A stretch of DNA of 64,000 nt, taken from the NCBI RefSeq assembly GCF_039521565.1, contig NZ_BAAACP010000001.1:264180-328179 (forward strand), written 5' to 3'. The stretch comes from Paraclostridium tenue. Lineage in GTDB: Bacteria; Bacillota; Clostridia; Peptostreptococcales; Peptostreptococcaceae. Positions within the stretch are counted from its first letter, which is position 1; every line of letters starts with the position of its first letter. Below are positions 35,785-44,872 of this stretch, in pieces. The notes under the pieces are model-generated. The model made no database searches and was not told the origin of the DNA. It worked only from the letters and a program-made list of their open reading frames with translations. A program made the translations under genes and the position numbers.

Positions 35785-36601
35785 AATATTAAGTTTATAC
35801 AATATAGAATTTAAAAGGATATATAAGTTATATTTTGCATTGATAGGTATGCTATTTCTAGGAAACTTAGCTGGATTAGCAATTAGTATAAAAAATTCTG
35901 TGAAAGAAATTAGTATGGATAATAAACTTCCAATGAATATAAGCATATTAAAAACTAATGCAGGATATGAATTTGTAAATACATTTACTGTAGAAAAAAT
36001 ATATATATATGGAACTATTGTACTTGGAATAGCAGTGTTAATGTGTTTATTATATGCTCTTATAATATGGTATAGAGATTATTATTCAAGAAGTAAAACA
36101 ATATATACATTATTATGTTTACCTCAGCCAAGATTCAATATATATTTATCTAAATTAATAACTATAGTTGTTATGATATATGGAACTATAGTATCACAGT
36201 TTGTATTTTGGTATATAAATTTAACTATAGTTAAGAATTTAGCTGGAATACAGTCTCCAATATTTTTAAATATATTTAAAAATATGATGCACAGTGTAAG
36301 AGTGCCTAATATAGTATCACCAAATATTGTAGAATTCTTAATGGTAGATATAATTGGGGTTATATTAGCTGTTATAGTTATATTTACAGCAGTATTAATA
36401 GAAAGAAGTATTAAAAAAGTAGGAATAATATTAGGCATTTTATATATAGCATTAGCTATATTTGGATATTTATACTTATTTAAACTTAGCAGATTATTGT
36501 TACTTAATTTACTAACTGTTCATATAGGGTATTATATATTTTTATTTATGATATCTTTACTTTTATCATATTATATTATGAATAAGAAGATTTCAATTTA
36601 A
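35777..36601 (+). CDS. ABC transporter permease, six-helix type
   Basis: 274 aa with about six hydrophobic helices and no soluble domain, typical of ABC-2-like permeases partnered with YtrB ATPases. The first loop (about 48-70) lies outside the membrane. Start overlaps the ATPase gene by 8 bases with GGGAGG upstream, implying translational coupling. Exported substrate unknown; such systems often respond to cell-wall antibiotics or lipid II-targeting peptides. Confidence 0.82.
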   Translation: MNKILSLYNIEFKRIYKLYFALIGMLFLGNLAGLAISIKNSVKEISMDNKLPMNISILKTNAGYEFVNTFTVEKIYIYGTIVLGIAVLMCLLYALIIWYRDYYSRSKTIYTLLCLPQPRFNIYLSKLITIVVMIYGTIVSQFVFWYINLTIVKNLAGIQSPIFLNIFKNMMHSVRVPNIVSPNIVEFLMVDIIGVILAVIVIFTAVLIERSIKKVGIILGILYIALAIFGYLYLFKLSRLLLLNLLTVHIGYYIFLFMISLLLSYYIMNKKISI

Positions 36602-36614
36602 GGGAGGTTTATGT

Positions 36615-37862
36615 ATGAACAAGAAATTATCAATATCATTTTTAATAATAACTTTAGCCTCTCTTATATGTATAGGAGTAGGTGGTGTTATTAATGAGCC
36701 AAGTTACGATTTAGTGGATGTTCAAGGAAGTAAAGAAAATTTAGGAGATGTTGTATTTTTGCAAAGACAACAAACTGATTTGTACAAAAGTATACAATCA
36801 ATTGTATCTAAAGATGGATTTAAAATTAATAAATATAAAAATAATGAAAAGTTTAGAGGAGAATACAATAAGATTATAATTTCTAATCCAGATTTGTTTA
36901 AAAATTCTTATCCAGAGGGAAATGAAATATATAAGTCAAATGAAAATGTAGGATATGTAGAAAATTTTTCTACAACATACAATGAAAATGGTGAATTTGT
37001 CCAAGAGTTTACTATCCATAATAAAAATCTAAAAACTGGTGAAATAAATGAGTGGCACTTCACATTACCGGAAAAAATAAAAGAAGATGAAAATATTGAA
37101 CATAAATTTGCAGTAGGTATAAAAAATGATAAAGTATATATATTAAATTCACTAGTAGGCGGTATAGATTATAATAATAAAGGGGAATTAACTAGTATTG
37201 GAGATAGTTCTTTAAATTTATACACTTTTAATTTAAATACTCAAGAAGTTAAGAAAAATAATACATATAAACCTTTTGAAAAAGAAGGTTATAAAGCTAT
37301 TTTAAACTTAACTGAAGGTTTTAATAAAAACAATAAAATTTATACTCTTGTAGAACAAGCAAATTTAAAAGATAAGAGTAAGGTAGATTATTATTTAGTA
37401 TATTATGATATAAATAATAATAAATTTAATACTATAAAAGAGCCAGTGATAAAAGATAGTTCAACATCATTATTAGGTGGAAATATAACAATAAGTACTG
37501 ATGTAGAAGGAGATATATTATATTTATTACAACATAATAAGGGTGAAGAAGAAAATATTAATATTAAACTTTCGAAAATTGATTTAAAAAATGATAAAAT
37601 AGATTATGTAGATAAAGATTATAAAACTGGCAATGTTGATGATAATTATGATGTTATAGCTTTTAGAGTTTTAAATAATAAAATATATATGTGTATAAAT
37701 AGCTGGAAAGAATTAAATGAAAAATATTCAAAAGATCAAAATATGAAAAGTTATATAGTAGTATTAGATGAAAAAACAGGACAAATTCTTTATAAAGGTG
37801 AATATATAAATGATAGTTTAGACTATCCAACTAATCATATATTAACAAAAGATGAATTATAG
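36615..37862 (+). CDS. Exported protein of the GntR-ABC operon, unknown, possibly beta-propeller-like
   Basis: 415 aa with one N-terminal hydrophobic helix (residues 6-25; LICIG is not a good lipobox). The large outside domain has repeated strand-turn units (KVYILNSLVGGIDYNNKGELTSIG, KIYTLVEQANLK, KIYMCINSW) reminiscent of a beta-propeller. AGGGAGG precedes the ATG, 13 bases after the permease. Likely a membrane-tethered sensor or accessory subunit of the ABC exporter; the family is not recognised. Confidence 0.65.
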   Translation: MNKKLSISFLIITLASLICIGVGGVINEPSYDLVDVQGSKENLGDVVFLQRQQTDLYKSIQSIVSKDGFKINKYKNNEKFRGEYNKIIISNPDLFKNSYPEGNEIYKSNENVGYVENFSTTYNENGEFVQEFTIHNKNLKTGEINEWHFTLPEKIKEDENIEHKFAVGIKNDKVYILNSLVGGIDYNNKGELTSIGDSSLNLYTFNLNTQEVKKNNTYKPFEKEGYKAILNLTEGFNKNNKIYTLVEQANLKDKSKVDYYLVYYDINNNKFNTIKEPVIKDSSTSLLGGNITISTDVEGDILYLLQHNKGEEENINIKLSKIDLKNDKIDYVDKDYKTGNVDDNYDVIAFRVLNNKIYMCINSWKELNEKYSKDQNMKSYIVVLDEKTGQILYKGEYINDSLDYPTNHILTKDEL

Positions 37863-37864
37863 AA

Positions 37865-37896
37865 AAAATGGGCTATTTTAAATAGCTCATTTTTTA
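37865..37896 (+). terminator. Intrinsic terminator after the ABC operon
   Basis: 14-bp arms 37865-37878 and 37880-37893 with one G-T pair, then a short T-run. Confidence 0.7.
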
Positions 37897-38053
37897 GCAT
37901 CTTTATGATTTTTATATCCAATTTTAGTTTAATAGAATTGTTGCAAATCATTTTATTCCAACTGATAAATGTTTTTATGAAATTTCACTCTAATAAAAAA
38001 TAAAAAGAACTACCTCAAAAAGTGTAGTTTTTAATTAGATAATTAATTTAAAG

Positions 38054-38398
38054 TTATTTAACAGCAGCAGTAACTGACATTTCAACTAATAAAGCTTCTC
38101 TAGCTAATCTAGCTTCAACACAAGCTCTAGCAGGTTCAAAACCTTCATTTACCCAAGCATCCCAAACAGAGTTCATATTAGCAAAATCTTTCATATCTCT
38201 TAAGTATATAGTAACAGATAAAATATGATTTTTATCAGATCCATATTTATTTAATAAATCTTCAACTTTTTGTAAAACCATTTTAGTTTGTTCTTTAACA
38301 TCACCTTCTCCATGAGTTTGACCACATAAGTATATAGTATTGTTGTGAACAACAGCTCTACTCATTCTTCCATTTCCTTCATATCTTTTTATTTCCAT
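38054..38398 (-). CDS. RidA-family (YjgF/YER057c) protein
   Basis: 114 aa, full RidA fold: AVVHNNTIYLCGQTHGEGDVKEQTKMVLQKVEDLL, HILSVTIYLRDMKDFANMNSVWDAWV and PARACVEARLAREALLVEM, with the conserved Arg of the imine-deaminase site (PAR). It probably hydrolyses reactive enamine/imine intermediates from PLP enzymes. The NxVWDxW and ARLA forms suggest the YoaB-like rather than archetypal RidA subgroup. GGAGG precedes the ATG. Confidence 0.9.
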   Translation of the reverse strand: MEIKRYEGNGRMSRAVVHNNTIYLCGQTHGEGDVKEQTKMVLQKVEDLLNKYGSDKNHILSVTIYLRDMKDFANMNSVWDAWVNEGFEPARACVEARLAREALLVEMSVTAAVK

Positions 38399-38624
38399 AA
38401 AAATTACCTCCGAATAAAATTATTAGTTTATGTTCAGACTTTAATTATAAGATAATATAAAAACATTTTCAATCAATCTTATAGAAAAATAATAGTGATT
38501 GAAAATACATACGATAATACCTATTTACAAAAAAATATTCGAAAAAATATGTACAAAGCATCAAAATATGTTATTATATAATTCTGTAAAACAACAAAAT
38601 TCGACAGAAAGAGTGATTACTTAA

Positions 38625-39917
38625 ATGGAGAAATATTTTAAACTTAAACAAAATAATACTACAATAAAAACTGAAATTTTAGCAGGTATAACTACATTCA
38701 TGACTATGGCATATATATTAATAGTAAATCCTAGTATATTATCTGCAGCGGGAATGGATTCAGGATCAGTATTTACAGCAACTGCTTTTTCAGCAGTTGT
38801 AGCAACATTAATTATGGGTCTATATGCAAAATTACCATTTGCACTAGCGCCAGGAATGGGGCTTAATGCATTTTTTGCATATACAGTAGTTGTTGGAATG
38901 GGATATTCATATCAATTTGCATTAACAGCAGTATTTTTAGAAGGTATAATATTTATAATACTAACTATATTTAATGTTCGTGAAGCTATAGTTGACTCTA
39001 TTCCAAATAATATTAAAAAAGCTATATCAGTAGGTATAGGACTTTTAATATCACTTATAGGACTTGAAGGAGCTGGAGTAATAGTCCATCCAGATGGTGG
39101 AGGAACTATAGTTGCGCTTGGAAATATAACATCAGGAACAGGTTTATTAACTATAATAGGTATATTAATAACATCTATATTATTAACAAAGAATGTAAAA
39201 GGTGCATTATTTATAGGTATGATAATAACTACTATAATAGGAATACCTATGGGAATTATAGATTTACCTACTAAAATTATTAGTATGCCACCTTCAATAT
39301 CTTCTAATTTATTTAATTTTGAATGGCATAATATATTTAGCATAGATATGTTAATAGTTTTATTTACATTATTATTTATGGATATGTTTGATACTATAGG
39401 AACTTTAGTTGGAGTTGCTACAAAAGCTAAAATGTTAGATGAAGATGGAAAAGTTCCTAACGTTAAAAAAGCATTATTTGCAGATGCAATAGGTACTACA
39501 ATAGGAGCTTGTTTAGGAACAAGTACTGTAAGTACTTTTGTTGAAAGTGCATCAGGAGTAGCTGAAGGTGGTAGAACAGGTCTTACAGCTGTATCTACTG
39601 CATGTATGTTCTTTTTAGCATTATTCTTTGCACCACTATTTTCTATTATAACACCAGCTGTTACAGCATCAGCATTAGTTTTAGTTGGATTATTTATGAT
39701 AGAACCAATAAAAGAAATTGAATTAGTAGATTTTACAGAAGCTATACCAGCATTTTTAACTATAATAATGATGCCATTATCTTATTCTATAGCAGATGGC
39801 ATAGTATTTGGAGTGATATCTTATATAGTATTAAAATTATTTTCTGGAAAAGTTAAAGAAATAAGTTTAACTACAGTTATAATAGGATTAGTTTTCTTAC
39901 TTAAATTTTTAATTTAA
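38625..39917 (+). CDS. NCS2/AzgA-type purine (hypoxanthine/guanine) permease
   Basis: 430 aa, about twelve helices. EILAGITTFMTMAYILIVNP at the start, ALAPGMGLNAFFAYTV (substrate-site helix), LDMFDTIGTLVGVATKA and STVSTFVESASGVAEGGRTGLTA are the AzgA/PbuG hallmarks. Probably imports hypoxanthine, guanine or adenine with protons. No purine riboswitch is visible upstream. AGAGTG lies before the ATG; monocistronic. Confidence 0.93.
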   Translation: MEKYFKLKQNNTTIKTEILAGITTFMTMAYILIVNPSILSAAGMDSGSVFTATAFSAVVATLIMGLYAKLPFALAPGMGLNAFFAYTVVVGMGYSYQFALTAVFLEGIIFIILTIFNVREAIVDSIPNNIKKAISVGIGLLISLIGLEGAGVIVHPDGGGTIVALGNITSGTGLLTIIGILITSILLTKNVKGALFIGMIITTIIGIPMGIIDLPTKIISMPPSISSNLFNFEWHNIFSIDMLIVLFTLLFMDMFDTIGTLVGVATKAKMLDEDGKVPNVKKALFADAIGTTIGACLGTSTVSTFVESASGVAEGGRTGLTAVSTACMFFLALFFAPLFSIITPAVTASALVLVGLFMIEPIKEIELVDFTEAIPAFLTIIMMPLSYSIADGIVFGVISYIVLKLFSGKVKEISLTTVIIGLVFLLKFLI

Positions 39918-40287
39918 TTAAAATTTAAGTTTTTAATTGAAATAATAAAAAAATTGTAAAAATTAAATCGAAATTTATATAGTATATGAAAGGCTAGCGG
40001 TTATGCTGGTCTTTTATTATATTTATAACAAAATTGCGAATTATAGTATATATCTATATTGACATATACATATATAGTATTTTTCTATAATAAATAAAGT
40101 ACTTATATGGTATAATCCTAAATAGAATGCACAATATGACAATTATCAACTTAATTAGAACATTAAGATTTATTTATGGAATAGGATTTAGAATTAAAAG
40201 TTTTAATTAAAAAAAAGGAATATATATAGTTTTTTATTAATATATAGGGGATAAATTAATCCTATAAGAAAGTAGGAGGATAAAATT
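39918..40287. other. Intergenic region between purine permease and TVP38 cluster
   Basis: 370 bases. Contains a terminator (39989-40016), several TATAAT-like boxes without well-spaced -35 boxes (a TTGACA at 40059 is 21 bases from the nearest good -10), and an inverted repeat TATAGG/CCTATA just before the GTG start at 40288. No gene seen. Confidence 0.5.
39989..40016 (+). terminator. Intrinsic terminator after the purine permease
   Basis: AAAGGCTAGC 39989-39998 pairs with GCTGGTCTTT 40005-40014 (two G-T pairs), then TTATTAT. Confidence 0.55.
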
Positions 40288-40983
40288 GTGAAAAAAATGA
40301 ATAAAAAATCTGTAATTATTAAAATCGGAATTTTAGCACTAGCAATAGGAGTATATCTATTTGTCAGTCCAGTTAATAAGTTTATAAATCAGATGGTATA
40401 TTATTTAAGTATGTTAGATTTAGAAAGTCTAAAAAAATATATATTATCATTTGGGGTTTGGGCACCAATAATATCTTTTATACTTATGATACTTCAATCA
40501 ATTGTAGCTCCACTTCCTGCGTTTTTAATTACATTTGCAAATGCAGCACTATTTGGATGGGTAAAAGGGGCTATACTTTCATGGACAAGTGCTATGGCAG
40601 GAGCTGCAATGTGTTTTTATATAGCTAGATTTTTAGGAAGAGATACAGTAGAAAAACTTACTAGTAAATTTGCGCTTGATAGCATAGATGAATTTTTCGA
40701 AAAATATGGGAAACATACAATTTTAATAGCAAGATTACTTCCATTTATATCATTTGATATAGTAAGTTATGCAGCAGGATTAACATCTATGAGTTTTGTA
40801 TCATTTTTTATAGCAACAGGTATAGGTCAATTGCCTGCAACTATAATATACTCTTATGTAGGTGGTATGCTTACAGGTGGTGCAAAGCTTATGATGATGG
40901 GATTACTTATATTAAGTGCAATAAGTATTTTTATATATGTTTTAAAGAAAATATACAATGAAAAGAAGTTAAAGCAATATTAA
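40288..40983 (+). CDS. TVP38/TMEM64-family (VTT domain) membrane protein, first copy
   Basis: 231 aa with about six membrane segments. The VTT core is clear: PAFLITFANAALFGWVKGAILSWTSAMAGAAMCFYIARFLGR, then a cytoplasmic loop and ARLLPFISFDIVSYAAGLTSMSFVSF. VTT proteins (DedA superfamily, related to TMEM41B/VMP1) are lipid scramblases or flippases for phospholipid or undecaprenyl phosphate. GTG start with AGGAGG seven bases upstream. First gene of the cluster with an Fe-S protein and a phosphatidyltransferase. Confidence 0.9.
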   Translation: MKKMNKKSVIIKIGILALAIGVYLFVSPVNKFINQMVYYLSMLDLESLKKYILSFGVWAPIISFILMILQSIVAPLPAFLITFANAALFGWVKGAILSWTSAMAGAAMCFYIARFLGRDTVEKLTSKFALDSIDEFFEKYGKHTILIARLLPFISFDIVSYAAGLTSMSFVSFFIATGIGQLPATIIYSYVGGMLTGGAKLMMMGLLILSAISIFIYVLKKIYNEKKLKQY

Positions 40984-40992
40984 TTTTAAAAA

Positions 40993-41042
40993 GGAATATT
41001 TTAAGATACTACAATATGAGTATTTTGAGATATTCCGTTTTA
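40993..41042 (+). terminator. Hairpin between the first TVP38 gene and the Fe-S gene
   Basis: 18-bp stem (GGAATATTTTAAGATACT at 40993-41010 with 41019-41036, three wobble pairs), tail GTTTTATAT. Probably an attenuating internal terminator. Confidence 0.5.
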
Positions 41043-41069
41043 TATGTTTGTGACTAAGGTGGTGATAGC

Positions 41070-42179
41070 ATGAAATTAAGTAAAAAAATCATTAATAAAG
41101 TTATGGAAGATAAGGATAAGTGTATAGATTGCAAATTATGCTTTAACAATTGTCCTATGATGAAAGAATTTAGTAATTCTCCAAGAGAATTAATGACAAA
41201 AATGTTAGAAGATAGTATAGATTTAAGTGAAATTTCATATTCATGCATGTTATGTGATTTGTGTACGCAAAAATGCCCAAAAGGTATAGATTTAAAGTCT
41301 ACTTTTTATAATATAAGAAAAGATGTAATTTCAAATGATAAAAAATCAGTTAAAGATAAAGGTTATAATGTTGTTAGATTTCATCAAATAAATAGTTTTT
41401 CTCCATTGTTTTCAAAAAGTAAAAATTTAAAAAATAGTAAAACTGTATTTTTACCAGGGTGTAGTTTAAGTAGCTATAGTCAAGATATAGTTTTAAAAAC
41501 TTATAAGTACTTAAGTACACACTATGAAAACATTGGAATTACTTTTAAGTGTTGTTCAAAGCCTACAATAGCTATGGGAGATATAGAAAAATTTAATAAA
41601 TACTATTCTAGCTTAGAGAAAGAATTATATGATGAAAATATTGAAGAAATTATAGTTGCTTGCCCTAATTGCTACAATACTATAAGTAAAAATAGTAAAG
41701 ATATAAAAGTAACTTCAGTATATGAAGTTATAGAAAAGTTTGGAATACCAAATGAATTAAAAAATAATTATAAAAATTTAGACTTTGCGGTACATGATTC
41801 TTGTTCTGTAAGAAATCAAAGTAATATACATGAAAGTGTAAGAAATATACTAAGACAATTAGGTGCAAATATAATTGAATTTAAAAATAACAGAGAAAAT
41901 ACAGTTTGTTGTGGTGCTGGTGGTATGGTTGGTGTAACTAACAGAAATTTAGCTTTAAAACAAATGAAAAATAGAGGTTCTGAAACAAATTATAAAAATA
42001 TTGTTTGCTATTGTGAATCTTGTTGCGAGTCTTTGCTTAATTGTGATAAAAATATACTTCATACTCTTGATTTATTATTTAATGAAAATTTTATAAATCA
42101 TAAAAAAATTACTCAAAGCAAAAGTAGCACTATAGATAAATGGAAAATGAGATACAAAACTGCAAAATTATCTAAATAA
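41070..42179 (+). CDS. Fe-S oxidoreductase with ferredoxin and two CCG domains (HdrD/GlpC-like)
   Basis: 369 aa. The N-terminal ferredoxin pair is CIDCKLCFNNCPMM and CMLCDLCTQKCPKG. Two CCG (DUF3400-type) domains follow: LPGCSL...CCSKPTIAMGD...CPNCYN and HDSCSVRN...CCGAGGMVG...YCESCC. This is the architecture of heterodisulfide reductase subunit D and GlpC-type electron-transfer subunits. It presumably transfers electrons in a membrane-associated reaction, but no partner flavoprotein is encoded nearby. GGTGGTGA precedes the ATG. Confidence 0.88.
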   Translation: MKLSKKIINKVMEDKDKCIDCKLCFNNCPMMKEFSNSPRELMTKMLEDSIDLSEISYSCMLCDLCTQKCPKGIDLKSTFYNIRKDVISNDKKSVKDKGYNVVRFHQINSFSPLFSKSKNLKNSKTVFLPGCSLSSYSQDIVLKTYKYLSTHYENIGITFKCCSKPTIAMGDIEKFNKYYSSLEKELYDENIEEIIVACPNCYNTISKNSKDIKVTSVYEVIEKFGIPNELKNNYKNLDFAVHDSCSVRNQSNIHESVRNILRQLGANIIEFKNNRENTVCCGAGGMVGVTNRNLALKQMKNRGSETNYKNIVCYCESCCESLLNCDKNILHTLDLLFNENFINHKKITQSKSSTIDKWKMRYKTAKLSK

Positions 42180-42199
42180 TTAACTAATAGGAGATTTAT

Positions 42200-42856
42200 A
42201 TGAATTATAAAATAAGCAAAATTATCAAAATTTTAATATCTATAATATTAATTATAATAATAGGAAGTATAATGTATAAATTATTAAAAATGAATATAAA
42301 CTCTAAAGATATACAATCTTATGTAAGTTCTTTTGGTAAATTAGCCCCGTTAGTGTATATAATTATGTTTGCTTTAGTTCCTTTAACACTTTTCCCAGAC
42401 TCTGTCTTAGCGATAGGTGGAGGGCTTATATTTGGATTAGCTAAAGGATATATATATACACTTATAGGAGCGTTAATAGGAGCTAGTTTATCTTTTTATA
42501 TATCTAGAAAACTTGGGAGAAATTTTGTAAAAAAATTAACTAAGGAAAAATTAGATGGTATTGAATCTATGATAAACTCTAAAGGATTCTTTTTTGTTTT
42601 AATGTTAAGATTAATTCCGTTATTTCCGTTTGATATAATAAGTTATGGAGCTGGACTTACATCTATAAAATATAAAGATTTTTTATTTGCAACTATTATA
42701 GGTACTATACCGGGAATTCTTGTATTTACTAATATAGGTGCACAATCAGTTAATATAGGTAGTAATGGCTTTTATATGTCAATAATGGCACTAATATTAT
42801 TAGTTATAGCGTCGATATTTCTAAAAAATAAGTTTATAAGTTTTTATAAAAAGTAG
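42200..42856 (+). CDS. TVP38/TMEM64-family (VTT domain) membrane protein, second copy
   Basis: 218 aa paralogue of the first copy, with the same VTT signature: FPDSVLAIGGGLIFGLAKGYIYTLIGALIGASLSFYISRKLGR and LRLIPLFPFDIISYGAGLTSIKYKDF. TAGGAGA precedes the ATG, 20 bases after the Fe-S gene. It is clearly in the same transcript as the downstream phosphatidyltransferase, 8 bases on. Confidence 0.9.
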   Translation: MNYKISKIIKILISIILIIIIGSIMYKLLKMNINSKDIQSYVSSFGKLAPLVYIIMFALVPLTLFPDSVLAIGGGLIFGLAKGYIYTLIGALIGASLSFYISRKLGRNFVKKLTKEKLDGIESMINSKGFFFVLMLRLIPLFPFDIISYGAGLTSIKYKDFLFATIIGTIPGILVFTNIGAQSVNIGSNGFYMSIMALILLVIASIFLKNKFISFYKK

Positions 42857-42864
42857 GAGGTTAT

Positions 42865-43446
42865 ATGTTAGATACACATGGTAGAAAGTATGTAGATCCA
42901 ATTATAAATAGTGGAGCAAGTTTTTTATTAAAATTAAAACTAACAGCTAATAATGTAACTATTATAGCTCTTTTGATAGGTATATTAACAAGTGTATTTA
43001 TATATTTTGATATGAATATAATAGCAGTTTTAACTCTTTGGATATCGGGATATTTAGATGCTGTAGATGGTGCTATAGCTAGAAAAACAAATACTACATC
43101 GTTGTTTGGTACTCTTATGGATATAACTTTTGATAGAATTGTTGAGACTTGTATGATATTAGTATTAGCTTTAAAATATGTAGACGCAAGAATGAGTTTT
43201 ATAATACTTTTGATTTGTATAATAATTTCTATGACTATATTTCTAACAGTAGGAGCACTAGTTGAGAAAAAAGGTATAAAGTCTTTTTATTATCAAGCTG
43301 GTGTAGCCGAAAGAAGTGAAGGTTTTATAATGTTTAGTTTAATTATATTGCTTCCAAAGTATATATTATTTTTTACTAATATATTTTCTTTTATTATATT
43401 TATAACTATTATACAAAGAATAGTAGAAGCTAAGAAACTATTATAA
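42865..43446 (+). CDS. CDP-alcohol phosphatidyltransferase-family protein
   Basis: 193 aa, about six helices. The catalytic signature D-G-x2-A-R-x8-G-x3-D-x3-D is present in YLDAVDGAIARKTNTTSLFGTLMDITFDR. The family attaches an alcohol (inositol phosphate, glycerol phosphate, serine, choline) to a CDP-diacylglycerol. The N-terminal DTHGRKYVDPIINSGASFL matches clostridial members close to archaetidylinositol/PgsA relatives. The substrate is not certain. AGGAGG before the ATG. Confidence 0.9.
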   Translation: MLDTHGRKYVDPIINSGASFLLKLKLTANNVTIIALLIGILTSVFIYFDMNIIAVLTLWISGYLDAVDGAIARKTNTTSLFGTLMDITFDRIVETCMILVLALKYVDARMSFIILLICIIISMTIFLTVGALVEKKGIKSFYYQAGVAERSEGFIMFSLIILLPKYILFFTNIFSFIIFITIIQRIVEAKKLL

Positions 43447-43503
43447 AAATATATTAGTTATGTAGTATACTGTATATAATAAATTATATAGGAGGTGATA
43501 GAC

Positions 43504-44376
43504 TTGGGAAAATTAAATAATATAAGTGACAGAAATAAAGGGATTATCTTTATAATATTATCAGCCTTTGGATTTGCTATGATGTCAGCTTTTATAAAGT
43601 TATCTGGAGATTTACCAAGCTTTCAAAAAACATTTTTTAGAAATTTAGTATCTTGCATAATATCATTTGCAATGATAGTTAAATATAAAGAAAGTTTTTT
43701 TGGAAACAAAGAAAATAGAAAAATATTAATACTTAGATCTATATTTGGAACATTAGGAATAATTCTAAATTATTATGCTATAGATAGATTAGTACTTTCT
43801 GATGCAAATATGTTAAATAAGTTGAGCCCATTTTTTGTAATAATATTTTCAGCTATATTTTTAAAAGAAAAGATAAAGTCTAATCAAGCTATAGCTGTAT
43901 GTATAGCATTTATAGGAGCTTTATTTATAATAAAACCAACTTTTGATTTTGAAATGATACCATACATTTCTGGTATTTTAGGAGCTATATTTGCTGCGTC
44001 AGCATATACTTGTTTAAGGGTTTTAGGAGGAAAAGAAAAGTTTTATACTGTAGTTTTTTTCTTTTCTTTATTTTCTACAGTTTCAATACTTCCATTTACT
44101 ATAATGGTTTATAAACATATGACAATTATACAATTTGCATATTTAATATTAGCGGGAATATTTGCAAGTATAGGACAATTTGGAGTAACATTAGCATATA
44201 AGTATGCTCCGGCTAAAGAAATATCAATATTTGATTATTCAAATATAATATTCTCAGCGATTATAAGTATAATAATATTTAATACAATGCCAGATTCATA
44301 TAGTTTTATAGGATATTTTATAATATTTACAGCATCATATTATATGTTTTTATATAATAAAAGAATTAAGAGTTAA
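43504..44376 (+). CDS. DMT-superfamily (EamA) transporter
   Basis: 290 aa, ten helices in two EamA repeats: IIFIILSAFGFAMMSAFIKLSGDLPSFQKTFFRN and VVFFFSLFSTVSIL through QFGVTLAYKYAPAKEISIFDYSNIIFSAII. A drug/metabolite exporter with unknown substrate. The TTG at 43504 lies six bases after GGAGGTG; a GTG at 43495 overlaps that site. It is 57 bases after the phosphatidyltransferase with its own apparent TATA-rich leader. Confidence 0.88.
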   Translation: MGKLNNISDRNKGIIFIILSAFGFAMMSAFIKLSGDLPSFQKTFFRNLVSCIISFAMIVKYKESFFGNKENRKILILRSIFGTLGIILNYYAIDRLVLSDANMLNKLSPFFVIIFSAIFLKEKIKSNQAIAVCIAFIGALFIIKPTFDFEMIPYISGILGAIFAASAYTCLRVLGGKEKFYTVVFFFSLFSTVSILPFTIMVYKHMTIIQFAYLILAGIFASIGQFGVTLAYKYAPAKEISIFDYSNIIFSAIISIIIFNTMPDSYSFIGYFIIFTASYYMFLYNKRIKS

Positions 44377-44400
44377 TATATTGACTCTTAATTTTTTTAT
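44364..44400 (+). terminator. Intrinsic terminator after the DMT gene
   Basis: 13-bp arms 44364-44376 and 44381-44393 (one wobble) overlapping the stop codon, then T7. Confidence 0.85.
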
Positions 44401-44528
44401 TACAAAATGTACTATAAATTAAAACGTTGAGAAAAAGAAAGCAAAATAACTAATTATAAAATAAATTTAATTATAAAAAATTTAAAATATTATAGTTATA
44501 CTGTTTATATAAAATATGATTTATTATA

Positions 44529-44676
44529 TTGACAAAATACCATTAATAGTGTATAGTATATTGTATACAATACAAACGAATGATTCCTTAAATAGATAAA
44601 ATAAATAAATGCTTATAAATAGGAGTTCTGTATAACATATTAAATGTGTTATATAGTACTCCTATCTTTTTATTTA
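44529..44676 (+). ncRNA. Candidate small RNA with own promoter and terminator
   Basis: TTGACA (44529-44534), 17-base spacer, TATAGT (44552-44557) predict a start near 44564. A TTGTATACAA palindrome (44561-44570) lies at the start point. The transcript would end in a 19-bp hairpin (44619-44637 with 44647-44665, one mismatch, one wobble) followed by CTTTTTATTT. That gives about 110 bases without a usable coding frame. It could alternatively be an attenuated leader, but the next gene has its own promoter. Confidence 0.5.
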
Positions 44677-44739
44677 ATTATTAAAAAGTTAATATGGACC
44701 AATTAATGACAAAAAAATATAAAAAATAATATTTTTCTA

Positions 44740-44792
44740 TTGAAATCGAACTAATGTTTGATATATAATGATTTTATCAAGAACGAATGTTC
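44740..44792 (+). promoter_or_regulatory. SOS promoter with two LexA-type boxes
   Basis: TTGAAA (44740-44745), 18-base spacer, TATAAT (44764-44769). GAACTAATGTTT (44748-44759) sits within the spacer and GAACGAATGTTC (44781-44792), a perfect GAAC-N4-GTTC, lies just after the expected start. These match the Firmicute LexA consensus, and their placement would block polymerase binding and clearance. Confidence 0.7.
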
Positions 44793-44872
44793 GAAAAACT
44801 TATTAGTAATAAATATTAAATTATGAGAATAAAATAGTATAAATTATTGATTAATAAAGGAGCGATTAACCT

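Larger units (their letters stand above)
44377..44872. other. Gap with small RNA and SOS promoter
   Basis: 496 bases. The first 150 are featureless A/T-rich DNA after the DMT terminator; then the small RNA unit; then the LexA-box promoter (44740-44792) and its leader. Confidence 0.6.

Noticed and set aside
38399..38624. Purine riboswitch expected before the NCS2 permease
   Set aside because: I find neither the conserved junction words nor the paired loops in the 226 bases upstream.
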